Part shown: in pieces, positions 43,478 to 52,679 of the stretch
Layout: every line of letters starts with the position of its first letter
Numbering within the stretch: position 1 is the first letter of the stretch
Translations under genes and position numbers: made by a program
Notes under the pieces: model-generated
What the model was told of the DNA's origin: nothing
Database searches by the model: none
What the model saw: the letters and a program-made list of their open reading frames with translations, nothing else
From: Timonella sp031979385
Lineage (GTDB): Bacteria > Actinomycetota > Actinomycetes > Actinomycetales > Cellulomonadaceae
DNA length: 64,000 bases
Direction of reading: 5' to 3'
Assembly: GCA_031979385.1 (NCBI GenBank)
Contig: DALZEF010000009.1
Span: 62,001-126,000 of the forward strand

Positions 43478-46074
43478 CGGGATACTCGCACGTGATGGAT
43501 GCGCGGGGTCAGGGGGTTCGGTGTGGTTAGCGCGTCGATTTCCGACGATTCGACCGGTTGCGCTTGAACAGTCACCTCGAGGTGGGTGCCCGGGCTGGCA
43601 GTGAGAGCCTGCTGGATGGGGAACCGGAAGTCTTGCGGTGGCTCACTGGCCAGCGTGCGTGCGGGGAGTTCGATGTCTCCGACAGGAACGCTGTCAACGA
43701 GGATCGTGGCGCGGCTGGGGCTGAGTTGCTGTGAGGCCACAATTGTTAGGGTGAGTGCTCTGGGGTGATCGCCATCGCCGTCATCGAGAACGTGTGCGCC
43801 GGTAGCGTGTTCGGTGTCATCTGTGAGTTCGGCACCTTCATCATGCGCGGTGGCACGTAGCCGGTAGGAGAACCAGCCGGTTGCGTCGCGCCAACGCTGT
43901 CCGTCCTCGACTTGGGCGAGAGAATTCAACCCGCTGAAGTGGTGGTCGGATTCGGGCTGCTGTTCGCCAGCGGCGACGAAGTCCAGCAGTCCGGTGTCCA
44001 GCTGTTCATTGCGGGCATCGAGTCGGGCGAGCGCGGTGCGCATCTCGGCGGCAGCGGCAAACTTGCGTGGATCAGGCTGGTTTCCCTCCTCGGATTCGTC
44101 TTTTACCGGAGACGGTTCAGGGACTGAGGTGACCGGGAAGTACATTGTGTATCGCGTGTCGTGTACCTGATAAAGCGGCTGAAGGGCCACAGACGTGTAC
44201 TCATTCGCGGCCGACACGACCTTGAGTGCGACCGTTGGCTCGCCGGACTTCGGGGCCAGAGTATCGAGTGCTGCGTGCAGGGCCGGGTCGGTTCGGGCCT
44301 CGTCAACGTCGTCCGCAAACACCACCTTGGCCTCGTCCAGCACGCCCAAGGGCTGCGCACCCATGGGCAACAGGTTCGCCAGTAGGCCACCTGCGGCTAC
44401 ATCCTGGAGTAGTGGTCCATCGGCCACCACCACGGGAATACCCGCCAACGGGCGCATCGGACCTTGCGCTACATGTCCCATCCGAGAATCATCCGCTACG
44501 AGCCCAGTCAACTCGCTAGCACTGGTCGCCGCAGCCAGTGCGAGCGGGCCACGCTGGAAGGCAACCCACTGAACACCACTGGCCGGATCGTCGGCAATAA
44601 TGTGCGCGGTGACGCGCTTGGCAAGCGGAAACCGCAGAACCTCACCCGGCTCGAATATGCGGGTGTGAACGTTCCACGATGTTCGATTGTTGCGGCGCGA
44701 CCACCATGGCAGGCGCACCGCGATCGATACTGGTTCGGCTGGGGCCGCGACTATCCGAACCGCGAGTTCGGAGGCGGTCGTGACCGTGTCGAGCACTTCG
44801 ACGGATAGACCGCGCTGCGCCCAATCGATGGTGGCGGCGATCCCGAAGTTCACGAACAGGGTGTCGTTGTCAACCGCAGCGATGAGTTCGGGGTAACGTG
44901 TGTGGTTTTCCATGCCCGTGCCCACGCAACACCAGAAACACTGCTGGGCCTGCGAATACACGCGATACTGGTCCGGGCGAACAGGCGTGAAGTACACCAG
45001 CCCGCCTGTTTCAGGGTGCTGCGATGACAGGACGTGGTTGAACAGGGCCCGCTCAACGAGGTCGAGCAAGTCATCGCGCGTGACCTCGCAACTGCTCAGG
45101 ATCGACTCGGGTGCCGCCAACAGTTCGCGCGTGAGGCGAAGCAGGTTGTACGTGTTGCAGGTTTCCGGTCCCTGCTCGGAGTCGAATCCCGCACTAAGGT
45201 TCTCGGTGAAATGTTCGCGCACCGAGTTGCCGCCAAAGATATAGGTGTGGCGGGTGGTGACCTGTTTCCACAGATTGGCTGCAGCCGTCCAGTACCCTGA
45301 ATCCCCGGCCACTGCTGCTACCCGCGCATAACCGTATGCCTTCGCGATCTGCGTGTTCGCGTGCTTGCCGGGCAGCACGTGCTCGCCCGAACTCAGCGGG
45401 CCGAACAGCGACTGGTCCGTGAACCGGTACGCCAACCACAGATATCCTTCGGTGCCGGTCAACTCAAACAGGTCCGCGAACGCGGCATTCATCGCACCGA
45501 ACTCCGTGCGCAACATGGCCTCGTGCGTGTCGTCTGACATGTTTTGGGCGACATCCAGCCACCAATCGGCCAGTTTCGTGACAACCTCAAGCGCATCGGC
45601 GCTCGCGGTGAGTCGGTGCGCGTCGATGAGTCCTGCAAACAGTTTGTGCAGGTTATACCAGGGAACCCATGCACCATTCAGCCCGAATGAGTCCGGCTCG
45701 ACTGCTCCACGTGCAATGCGTTCCCACAGGTCCTGCCCGTGCGGGATGCCGCCCACATAGCCGGTTCCGAGGTGGTCCTGGGCGTCTTTGACGCCCTGCA
45801 CCAGATTGGCGACGAGTCTGCCCGCGTCCGGCGATCCCGTTGCGGCGTGTAGGTGCGCGGCTGCGGAGAGGACATGCCCGAGCGTGTGCCCATCGAGCCC
45901 GGAGTTTTCCCAGTTCCCGTACGATTCTGCCTGCTGTGGCATGCCTGCCTCGTGCTGGTAGGGAGCCAGCAGGCGGGCGGGGTCCAGGCTCAGTATGTAG
46001 TGGGCACCCAAATCTTGGGCCTGGGCGAACGGGCCTGTGGTCAGGCGGATTGAGCCTGGGGGAAGCGGGCGCAT
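43474..46074 (-). CDS. Beta-L-arabinofuranosidase, GH127
   Basis: 866 residues, no signal peptide. The (alpha/alpha)6-barrel family (formerly DUF1680) is recognised by NWENSGLDGHTLGHVLSA, WVPWYNLHKLFAGL, and IFGGNSVREHF. The zinc and catalytic set of HypBA1 is present: Glu304 and Cys306 in GPETCNTYN, and Cys382-Cys383 in CFWCCVGTGMEN, the latter pair supplying the nucleophilic Cys. The C-terminal beta-sandwich includes LYQVHDTRYTMYF and about 200 extra residues. Such enzymes remove beta-L-arabinose from hydroxyproline-linked chains in plant glycoproteins. Operon with the LacI at 42449. Confidence 0.93.
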   Translation of the reverse strand: MRPLPPGSIRLTTGPFAQAQDLGAHYILSLDPARLLAPYQHEAGMPQQAESYGNWENSGLDGHTLGHVLSAAAHLHAATGSPDAGRLVANLVQGVKDAQDHLGTGYVGGIPHGQDLWERIARGAVEPDSFGLNGAWVPWYNLHKLFAGLIDAHRLTASADALEVVTKLADWWLDVAQNMSDDTHEAMLRTEFGAMNAAFADLFELTGTEGYLWLAYRFTDQSLFGPLSSGEHVLPGKHANTQIAKAYGYARVAAVAGDSGYWTAAANLWKQVTTRHTYIFGGNSVREHFTENLSAGFDSEQGPETCNTYNLLRLTRELLAAPESILSSCEVTRDDLLDLVERALFNHVLSSQHPETGGLVYFTPVRPDQYRVYSQAQQCFWCCVGTGMENHTRYPELIAAVDNDTLFVNFGIAATIDWAQRGLSVEVLDTVTTASELAVRIVAAPAEPVSIAVRLPWWSRRNNRTSWNVHTRIFEPGEVLRFPLAKRVTAHIIADDPASGVQWVAFQRGPLALAAATSASELTGLVADDSRMGHVAQGPMRPLAGIPVVVADGPLLQDVAAGGLLANLLPMGAQPLGVLDEAKVVFADDVDEARTDPALHAALDTLAPKSGEPTVALKVVSAANEYTSVALQPLYQVHDTRYTMYFPVTSVPEPSPVKDESEEGNQPDPRKFAAAAEMRTALARLDARNEQLDTGLLDFVAAGEQQPESDHHFSGLNSLAQVEDGQRWRDATGWFSYRLRATAHDEGAELTDDTEHATGAHVLDDGDGDHPRALTLTIVASQQLSPSRATILVDSVPVGDIELPARTLASEPPQDFRFPIQQALTASPGTHLEVTVQAQPVESSEIDALTTPNPLTPRIHHVRVSR

Positions 46075-46116
46075 GTGGGTTCCTCGGCATACAGCGGGTA
46101 GATAACACTAGACATT

Positions 46117-46155
46117 GTAAATCGATTTACTCTATCGTTGTAAATCGATTTACAA
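46117..46155. promoter_or_regulatory. Tandem palindromic operators between GH127 and GH51 genes
   Basis: GTAAATCGATTTAC is present twice, at 46117-46130 and 46140-46153, both perfect palindromes; the second extends to TTGTAAATCGATTTACAA. Centres are 23 bp apart. They lie between divergent genes and would control both. This sequence occurs nowhere else that I noticed in the window. Confidence 0.75.
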
Positions 46156-46241
46156 GTTGTATCAACCGGGAAGTGATCCGGCGGGCAGAGCTGCCGAATC
46201 GTCGGAAATCCTCTCCCACCCGAACCCAAGAAGGAAGCTCC

Positions 46242-47801
46242 ATGTCAACGCAGCCAACCAGCGCAGTCATCAACCTTGACCTGCCACAACGCACCGTTTC
46301 ACGCCACCTGTACGGGCATTTCGCCGAACACCTGGGCCGCTGTATCTACGGTGGATTCTGGGTCGGTGAGGACTCCGAGATCCCCAACACGCGCGGCATC
46401 CGCCAAGACGTCGTGGACGCCCTGAAGAACCTGAACATCCCAAACCTGCGCTGGCCAGGCGGGTGCTTCGCGGACGAGTATCACTGGCGCGACGGAATCG
46501 GACCACGCGAACAACGTCCCAAGATGGTCAACACCCACTGGGGCAACGTTGTGGAGAACAATCACTTCGGTACCCACGAGTTCATGGACCTGTGCGACCT
46601 ACTCGGGGCCGAACCGTACATTGCGGGAAACGTCGGGTCCGGAACCGTGCGGGAGATGAGCGAATGGGCGGAATACCTGACCCGCGACGGCGACTCGCCA
46701 ATGGTCGAACTACGCCGAGCCAACGGACGCGAGGAGCCGTGGAAGGTCAAGTTCTGGGGAGTGGGCAACGAGAACTGGGGCTGTGGCGGAAACATGCGCG
46801 CCGAGGCCTACGCGGACCTCGCCCGCCAATACTCCACCTACCTGCGCGATCAAGGGGACAACAAGCTGTACCGCATCGCCGGTGGACCAAACGTGGATGA
46901 CTTCCACTGGACTGAAACCCTCATGAAGTCCGTGGGCTGCGTGTCGTGTAATTCGATGGGAGTGCAGAGCCCGTATCAGGCGATCTCGCTGCACTACTAC
47001 ACGATGACCCGCGAATGGGAGAACAAGGGTAAGGCGCTCGGGTTCAGCGATGACGAGTACTACCGCACGATGGCCAACTCCCAGCACATCGACACCCTGC
47101 TGACCCGGCACTCCACGATCATGGATCACTACGACCCATGCGGCACCATCGGCCTCGTGCTCGATGAGTGGGGCACCTGGTGGCAGGTCGAGGAGGGCAC
47201 CAACCCTGGGTTCCTGTATCAGCAGAACACGATGCGCGATGCGCTCGTCGCCTCAACCCACTTTGACATCTTCAACAAGCACTCGAAGCGCCTGGTCATG
47301 GCCAATATCGCACAGACCGTCAACGTGCTGCAGGCCATGATCCTGACCGATGAGGAAAGCGGTGCCCTGGTGCTCACGCCGACCTATCACGTGTTCGAGA
47401 TGAACAAGGGCCACCATGATCAGCAGGCCGTCGATGTCGAGTTCAAGGGTGCCCGGGAGCGGCTAGAAGCTGCGGACAAGCGGTTCAATGTGGTCACCGC
47501 GTCGGCAACGGTGTCAACCGAAGGGGATAGCGCGCTCATCTCGCTGTCCAACGTGTCGCTTGATGAGTCCCGTGTCGTGGAATTTGACTTGCGTGGTCGC
47601 TCCTGGGAGGTGGACGAGGCGCGGGTCTTGACCTCCGAGTCGGCAAACGACCACAACACGCCGGCGGAGCCGGATGCCGTGGCTCCGCAGGACTTTACCT
47701 CTGGCGTTTCGGTCGTGGAGGGCGCTGCTGGCTCGGGCGCAGTGCTGCGCGTTGAGTTGCCGGCACACTCGTTTGCGACCGTATCGCTCACCCTCAACTG
47801 A
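46242..47801 (+). CDS. abfA: Alpha-L-arabinofuranosidase, GH51 (second copy)
   Basis: 519 residues from ATG 46242, with AAGAAGGAAG just upstream; the long frame from 45840 is antisense to the GH127 gene and rejected. GH51 features: HLYGHFAEHLGRCIYGGFW, LRWPGGCFADEYHWRDGIGP, acid/base Glu177 in GVGNENWGCGG, and nucleophile Glu309 in LVLDEWGTWW. It differs clearly from the GH51 at 36429, so the two are not a recent duplication and may prefer different linkages. Controlled by the tandem GTAAATCGATTTAC sites. Confidence 0.95.
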   Translation: MSTQPTSAVINLDLPQRTVSRHLYGHFAEHLGRCIYGGFWVGEDSEIPNTRGIRQDVVDALKNLNIPNLRWPGGCFADEYHWRDGIGPREQRPKMVNTHWGNVVENNHFGTHEFMDLCDLLGAEPYIAGNVGSGTVREMSEWAEYLTRDGDSPMVELRRANGREEPWKVKFWGVGNENWGCGGNMRAEAYADLARQYSTYLRDQGDNKLYRIAGGPNVDDFHWTETLMKSVGCVSCNSMGVQSPYQAISLHYYTMTREWENKGKALGFSDDEYYRTMANSQHIDTLLTRHSTIMDHYDPCGTIGLVLDEWGTWWQVEEGTNPGFLYQQNTMRDALVASTHFDIFNKHSKRLVMANIAQTVNVLQAMILTDEESGALVLTPTYHVFEMNKGHHDQQAVDVEFKGARERLEAADKRFNVVTASATVSTEGDSALISLSNVSLDESRVVEFDLRGRSWEVDEARVLTSESANDHNTPAEPDAVAPQDFTSGVSVVEGAAGSGAVLRVELPAHSFATVSLTLN

Positions 47802-47814
47802 TTAGTTCCCGTAC

Positions 47815-47865
47815 GAGTCCCCGGTCCTGTGCACGTGATTGGCGCGAGTGCGGAGCCGGGGACTC
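47815..47865 (+). terminator. Stem-loop after the second GH51 gene
   Basis: GAGTCCCCGG and CCGGGGACTC form a perfect 10-bp stem with a 31-base loop, starting 14 bp after the stop. There is no T-run. A 64-codon antisense frame here has no support. Confidence 0.55.
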
Positions 47866-48012
47866 TCGCGTCTATAAGGAATGTGTGAAAGATGGACCGT
47901 TACCAAATCGTTGGAATTCCGCGGCTTCCGATGAGTACCCAGGCGTGCGTGCAGGTCGCCGTGAAAAACGTCGAGTGACTCGGAGACACGACCCACCCCT
48001 TTATGTTCGATG

Positions 48013-48067
48013 ATTAAACATTTATTTGTTTAATCAATTGACTTAACTCAATGCTGGTGGTTACCTA
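48013..48067 (+). promoter_or_regulatory. Promoter and ROK-type operator of the monosaccharide importer
   Basis: GATTAAAC (48013-48020) and GTTTAATC (48029-48036) form a perfect inverted repeat with an 8-base A/T centre. TTGACT (48039-48044) and TACCTA (48062-48067), 17 bp apart, form a good promoter directly behind it. The GTTTAA half-sites are shared with the xylA promoter, pointing to the ROK repressor at 648. Confidence 0.6.
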
Positions 48068-48131
48068 GTGAACACACTCGCACCGCAGCGCAGCGGTGCG
48101 CACGATCATCAAAACTCAACGAGGAGTCGAC

Positions 48132-49292
48132 ATGAAGAAAACACGTGCACTCGCGCTTGCCTCAATCATGGCCCTATCGCTCGCCGCCTGCGGTGGTGAA
48201 GGGGCCGGGGGAGCAACCAACGAAACCCAATCGGGCAACACGGCCAACTCGTCGGAAAACACCAGCGGTGAAGGCAAGGTCGTCGGGGTCGCCATGCCAG
48301 AACAAACCCTCCAACGCTGGATCAACGACGGCAACGCCGTCAAAGAGGGCCTTACCGAACTGGGATACGAGGTCGAACTGCAATACGGTGGCAACGACAT
48401 CCCAACCCAGCAAGAGCAGATCGACCAGATGATCACCAAGGGCGTGGACGTCCTGATCATCGCGTCGATTGATGGTGCGTCGCTGAGCACCCAGCTCGAT
48501 GCCGCTGAATCCGCCGGCATCCCCGTGGTTGCATACGACCGGCTGCTCACGGGAAACCCAAACGTTGACTTCTACGTCACGTTCGACAATGGAAACGTTG
48601 GTGTACAGCAGGGGACCTCGCTACTCCAAGGGCTAGGGATCCTTGACGCAGACGGCAACGAAACCGGTGAAACAGGGCCATTCAACGTCGAGTTCTTCGC
48701 GGGCTCGCCGGACGACAACAATGCTCAGTTCTTCTTCAATGGCGCGATCAGCGTACTTCAGCCGTATCTCGACAACGGCACGATCGTGGTGAAGTCGGGC
48801 CAAACCTCGTTTAGCCAGGTGGCGACTCAGGGCTGGGATCAGGCTCGGGCGCAGGCTCGTATGGATGACCTCGTGACGGCCAACTACCGGGGCGGTGACA
48901 AGGTGCATGGCATCCTCGCGTCCAACGACGCTCTCGGGCGCGGTGCGATCACGTCACTGCAGAACTCCGGTTACACCCTCGATGACATCCCAGTGGTGAC
49001 CGGGCAGGACGCGGAGGCCGCCTCGGCGAAGTTCATTCACGAAGGATGGCAGTACTCGACCATCTTCAAGGACACTCGAAAGCTTGCCGCGCAATCGATC
49101 GTAGTGGCGCAGGACCTGCTTGAAGGCCGTGAGCCAGAGGCAAACGACACGGAGACCTACGACAACGGTGAAGTCGTGGTTCCGTCCTACCTGCTTGAGT
49201 CGGACATCGTGACCAAGGAGTCGCTGACAAGCCTGTTGGTTGACTCCGGGTACTACACCCAGGAGCAGATCGAGAGCGGATCGGCAGGCTAG
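48132..49292 (+). CDS. Monosaccharide ABC importer, binding lipoprotein (first copy)
   Basis: 386 residues. A lipoprotein signal with lipobox LAACGG is followed by a Ser/Thr/Asn/Gly-rich linker, then a type I periplasmic binding fold (Peripla_BP_4): GVAMPEQTLQRWINDGNAVK, QEQIDQMITKGVDVLIIASI, VVAYDRLL, VNVEFF-like FNVEFFAGSPDDNNAQFFFN. This is the ChvE/MmsB type associated with arabinose, xylose, glucose or galactose. ATG 48132 follows GAGGAG. A highly similar second copy is at 49748. Confidence 0.93.
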   Translation: MKKTRALALASIMALSLAACGGEGAGGATNETQSGNTANSSENTSGEGKVVGVAMPEQTLQRWINDGNAVKEGLTELGYEVELQYGGNDIPTQQEQIDQMITKGVDVLIIASIDGASLSTQLDAAESAGIPVVAYDRLLTGNPNVDFYVTFDNGNVGVQQGTSLLQGLGILDADGNETGETGPFNVEFFAGSPDDNNAQFFFNGAISVLQPYLDNGTIVVKSGQTSFSQVATQGWDQARAQARMDDLVTANYRGGDKVHGILASNDALGRGAITSLQNSGYTLDDIPVVTGQDAEAASAKFIHEGWQYSTIFKDTRKLAAQSIVVAQDLLEGREPEANDTETYDNGEVVVPSYLLESDIVTKESLTSLLVDSGYYTQEQIESGSAG

Positions 49293-49747
49293 AGCGCAGG
49301 ATCGAACAGGTGGCAGCACTTGTGTGAGGGGGCACCCGAGGTCTCTTTCAAAGTGGTGGGGTTGATGGTTTTCCGTCAGCCCCGCCCGCATTTTCGGTGA
49401 TGCGGCTCACAAGTTGAATTTACGACATGTACTCATGGGAGGAATTATTGGACTCGATGGCGTCTCGCAGATTTTCTCCTACATGACCGCCATTTTCTGC
49501 GGTTTGTTTGGGTCTTGCGCGGCGAATGCGCTGCGCCATGCGGAGGGTCGGGCTGAATGCAAGACCGATCATATGAGGTGAAAACACTGTGTTATCGAAC
49601 TGTAACCGCTTATTGAGTTCAAGAAGTTGACGCAATGCCCGACGGGGGTGCACAGTAGAGGAGTCTCAGGGTGGAGAACGGTCCAGTGCTGGATGAGTTC
49701 TTCCCCAACTAACCGAACAAAACACTTTGGTTCTCAAGGAGGAGAGC
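49293..49747 (+). other. Intergenic region between the two binding-protein genes
   Basis: 455 bp without a convincing gene; a 77-codon minus-strand frame has no ribosome site. A possible -35 TTGACG (49627-49632) lacks a good -10 but suggests that the second copy has its own promoter. The GTGTTATCGAACTGTAACC region near 49590 is a weak palindrome. Confidence 0.4.
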
Positions 49748-50920
49748 ATGATCAGCAAGAAGTTCGCAGCAATCGCTGCAACTGTAGCTCTGACTTTCTC
49801 GCTCGCAGCATGTGGCGGCGAAGGCGCTGGCGGCGACAACAACACCAGCCCAACTGACAACAACACCACCAGCTCAGGCGACAACACCGGTGCAGCCGGC
49901 GAAGGCAAGACCGTTGGTGTCGCAATGCCAACGCAGACCTCGGAGCGCTGGATCGCTGACGGCGCGGCAGTCGAGCAGGGCCTCAAGGACGCTGGTTTCA
50001 GCGTTGACATCCAATTCGCCGGTGACGACATCCCACGTCAGCAGGAACAGATCGACCAGATGATCACCAAGGGTGTTGACGCACTCATCATCGCCTCGAT
50101 CGACGGTAAGGCTCTCGCAACCCAACTGGAGAACGCTGCAGCGCAGAACATCCCAGTCATCGCCTATGACCGTCTCATCAACGGTTCCGAGCACGTTGAC
50201 TTCTACGTCACCTTCGACAACTACAACGTTGGTATCCAGCAGGCTACCTCGCTTCTCGTGGGTCTGGGGCTCAAGAACGTTGACGGCTCCGACGGCGATG
50301 CAACCGGTCCATTCAACATCGAACTGTTCGCTGGTTCACCAGACGACAACAACGCGACCTTCTTCTTCAACGGCGCATGGGACACCCTCAAGCCTTACAT
50401 CGACAACGGAACCCTCGTTGTGAAGTCCGGCCAGACCGAGTTCGGACAGGTTGCAACCCAGCGTTGGAGCCAGGAAGAGGCTCAGAAGCGTATGGACAAC
50501 CTGCTCACCGCAAACTACAACGACGGCACCACGGTTGACGGTGTTCTTTCTCCATTCGACGGAATCTCCCGCGGTATCATCACGGCTCTGTCGAACAAGG
50601 GCTACGCTGACGACGCAATGCCAATTGTTTCCGGACAGGACGCAGAGGCAGCATCGGTCAAGTTGATCCAGGACGGCGTGCAGTTCGCAACCATCTTCAA
50701 GGACACCCGTAAGCTCGCAGCCCAGTCGGTTGATGCAGCTATCACCTTCCTTGAGGGCGGCACCCCAACCGCCAACGACACCACGACCTACGACAACGAG
50801 GTCAAGGTAGTTCCTTCCTTCCTCCTCGAGTCGGACATCGTCTACGCGGACAACATCAAGGAACTCCTTGTTGACTCCGGCTACTACACCCAGGAACAGA
50901 TCGACAAGGGCGGTAACTGA
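49748..50920 (+). CDS. Monosaccharide ABC importer, binding lipoprotein (second copy)
   Basis: 390 residues, lipobox LAACGG, Asn/Thr-rich linker (DNNTSPTDNNTTSSGDNT), and the same Peripla_BP_4 fold as the gene at 48132: GVAMPTQTSERWIADGAAVE, QEQIDQMITKGVDALIIASI, FNIELFAGSPDDNNATFFFN. ATG 49748 follows GGAGGAGAGC. Codon use is notably uniform (many GCA, ACC, GTT), as in highly expressed genes. It is followed by a hairpin and then the ATPase and permease genes. Confidence 0.93.
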   Translation: MISKKFAAIAATVALTFSLAACGGEGAGGDNNTSPTDNNTTSSGDNTGAAGEGKTVGVAMPTQTSERWIADGAAVEQGLKDAGFSVDIQFAGDDIPRQQEQIDQMITKGVDALIIASIDGKALATQLENAAAQNIPVIAYDRLINGSEHVDFYVTFDNYNVGIQQATSLLVGLGLKNVDGSDGDATGPFNIELFAGSPDDNNATFFFNGAWDTLKPYIDNGTLVVKSGQTEFGQVATQRWSQEEAQKRMDNLLTANYNDGTTVDGVLSPFDGISRGIITALSNKGYADDAMPIVSGQDAEAASVKLIQDGVQFATIFKDTRKLAAQSVDAAITFLEGGTPTANDTTTYDNEVKVVPSFLLESDIVYADNIKELLVDSGYYTQEQIDKGGN

Positions 50921-50959
50921 CCGCTAACCAGCGGTGAGCAGCCCTAACGTTGTTCATCT

Positions 50960-50996
50960 CGGTGGGGCGAGGCGTTACCAGCGCTTCGCCCCACCG
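50960..50996 (+). terminator. Hairpin between the binding protein and ATPase genes
   Basis: GGTGGGGCGA and TCGCCCCACC form a stem (one extra pairing step interrupted by a mismatch), with a loop near TTACCA. There is no T-run. Likely a partial terminator that raises binding protein over ATPase and permease. Confidence 0.6.
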
Positions 50997-51147
50997 CAGT
51001 CACTCGCGTACCTGCCTGCCACGATGCGAAAGCCAAGGGCATGGATCCGGCAAGAAGTCGGGATGTCATACGCAGGTGAACACAGCAAACTCAAGTCACA
51101 CACTTGGATAACCAGCTGACCTACCAGATGAAGGAGGGACAGGCAGC

Positions 51148-52674
51148 ATGAGCGACAACATCCTCGAGATGCGCTCCATCACCAAGACCTTTCCCGGCGT
51201 GAAAGCGCTGGAGGACGTGACGCTTAACGTGAAGCGTGGAGAGATTCACGCGATCTGTGGTGAGAACGGTGCAGGAAAGTCCACCTTGATGAAGGTGCTG
51301 TCCGGCGTTTACCCACACGGAAGCTACACGGGCGACATCTATTTTGATGGCCAGGTTGAAAAGTTCGGATCGATCAACGATTCGGAAGACCGAGGCATCG
51401 TCATCATCCACCAGGAGTTGGCGCTCATCCCTTACCTCTCTGTTGCAGAGAACATCTTCCTTGGCAACGAGCAGCGGTCCAAGGGCGTCATCGACTGGAA
51501 CAAGACCAACGCTGAAGCCGCAAAACTGCTGGCTCGCGTAGGCCTCGATGAAAACCCCGTCACGCCAGTCAACCAACTCGGTGTTGGTAAGCAGCAACTC
51601 ATCGAAATCGCCAAGGCACTGTCAAAGAAGGTCAAGCTCCTGATCCTTGACGAGCCTACGGCGGCCCTGAATGACCAGGACTCTGCGCACCTGCTTGACC
51701 TGTTGCGTCACCTCAAAGGCCAGGGCATCACCTCCATCATGATCTCCCACAAGCTCAACGAGATTGAGGAGATCGCGGACTCCACCACGATTATTCGTGA
51801 CGGCAAGACCATCGAGACTCTTGAGATCGGGCCGGATCTGACTCAGGATCGCATTATTCGCGGAATGGTGGGTCGCTCGCTCGACAACCGCTATCCAGAC
51901 CACGAACCGAAGATCGGTGAGGAGATCTTCGCGGTCAAGGACTGGACCGTGCACCACCCAACCCAACAGGACCGCACCGTTGTGAACAACGCTGAATTGC
52001 ATGTTCGCGCCGGTGAGATTGTTGGTATCGCTGGCCTGATGGGCGCTGGACGCACAGAACTTGCGATGTCCGTGTTTGGCCGTTCCTACGGTTCGAAGAT
52101 CAGCGGTGAGGTCCGCGTCAAGGGCAAGGAAGTCACACTCAAGAACGTGACCGATGCCATTAACGCCGGTTTGGCATACGTGTCCGAGGACCGCAAGCAC
52201 TACGGCCTCAACCTGATTCAGGACATCAAGACCAACACGACCTCCGCCGCACTCGGTAAGCTTTCCAAGGCTGGAATAGTGAACGAGAACGAGGAACTGA
52301 AGGTCGCGGAGGACTACCGTAAACAGCTTCGAACCAAAACCCCAGACGTACACGCGCTGGTAGGGAAGCTCTCCGGTGGTAACCAACAGAAGGTTGTCCT
52401 GGCGAAGTGGATGTATACCGACCCAGACGTCCTGATTTTGGATGAACCAACCCGAGGTATCGACGTTGGTGCAAAGTACGAGATCTACACGATCATCAAC
52501 CAGCTCGCAGACCAGGGTAAGGGTGTTCTGGTGATTTCCTCCGAACTCCCCGAGCTCCTCGGTATCTGTGATCGCATTTACACGCTGTCTGCAGGGAATA
52601 TCACGGGCTGCGTGGACCGCAAGGATGCAACCCAAGAAAACCTGATGGAACTCATGACAAAGGTGAAGGACTGA
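51148..52674 (+). CDS. Monosaccharide ABC importer, tandem ATP-binding protein (MmsA/XylG type)
   Basis: 508 residues with two ABC domains. First domain: Walker A GENGAGKST, degenerate signature LGVGKQQLIEIAKAL, Walker B LLILDEPTAAL. Second domain: a degenerate Walker A GLMGAGRTEL, an intact signature LSGGNQQKVVLAKWM, and Walker B VLILDEPTRGID. This one-active-site layout is normal for ribose/xylose/arabinose-type ATPases. ATG 51148 follows GGAGGGACAGGCAGC. The permease starts 5 bp later. Confidence 0.96.
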   Translation: MSDNILEMRSITKTFPGVKALEDVTLNVKRGEIHAICGENGAGKSTLMKVLSGVYPHGSYTGDIYFDGQVEKFGSINDSEDRGIVIIHQELALIPYLSVAENIFLGNEQRSKGVIDWNKTNAEAAKLLARVGLDENPVTPVNQLGVGKQQLIEIAKALSKKVKLLILDEPTAALNDQDSAHLLDLLRHLKGQGITSIMISHKLNEIEEIADSTTIIRDGKTIETLEIGPDLTQDRIIRGMVGRSLDNRYPDHEPKIGEEIFAVKDWTVHHPTQQDRTVVNNAELHVRAGEIVGIAGLMGAGRTELAMSVFGRSYGSKISGEVRVKGKEVTLKNVTDAINAGLAYVSEDRKHYGLNLIQDIKTNTTSAALGKLSKAGIVNENEELKVAEDYRKQLRTKTPDVHALVGKLSGGNQQKVVLAKWMYTDPDVLILDEPTRGIDVGAKYEIYTIINQLADQGKGVLVISSELPELLGICDRIYTLSAGNITGCVDRKDATQENLMELMTKVKD

Positions 52675-52679
52675 CAACG

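Noticed and set aside
45840..46241. N-terminal extension of the second GH51 gene by 134 codons
   Set aside because: It runs antisense into the GH127 gene and through both operators. The ATG at 46242 has a good ribosome site and starts at the conserved GH51 N-terminus.
47802..47996. 64-codon minus-strand frame after the second GH51 gene
   Set aside because: It overlaps a stem-loop, has no ribosome site and would be isolated.
49420..49653. 77-codon minus-strand frame between the two binding-protein genes
   Set aside because: No ribosome site, no conserved features, and it covers the presumed promoter of the second gene.
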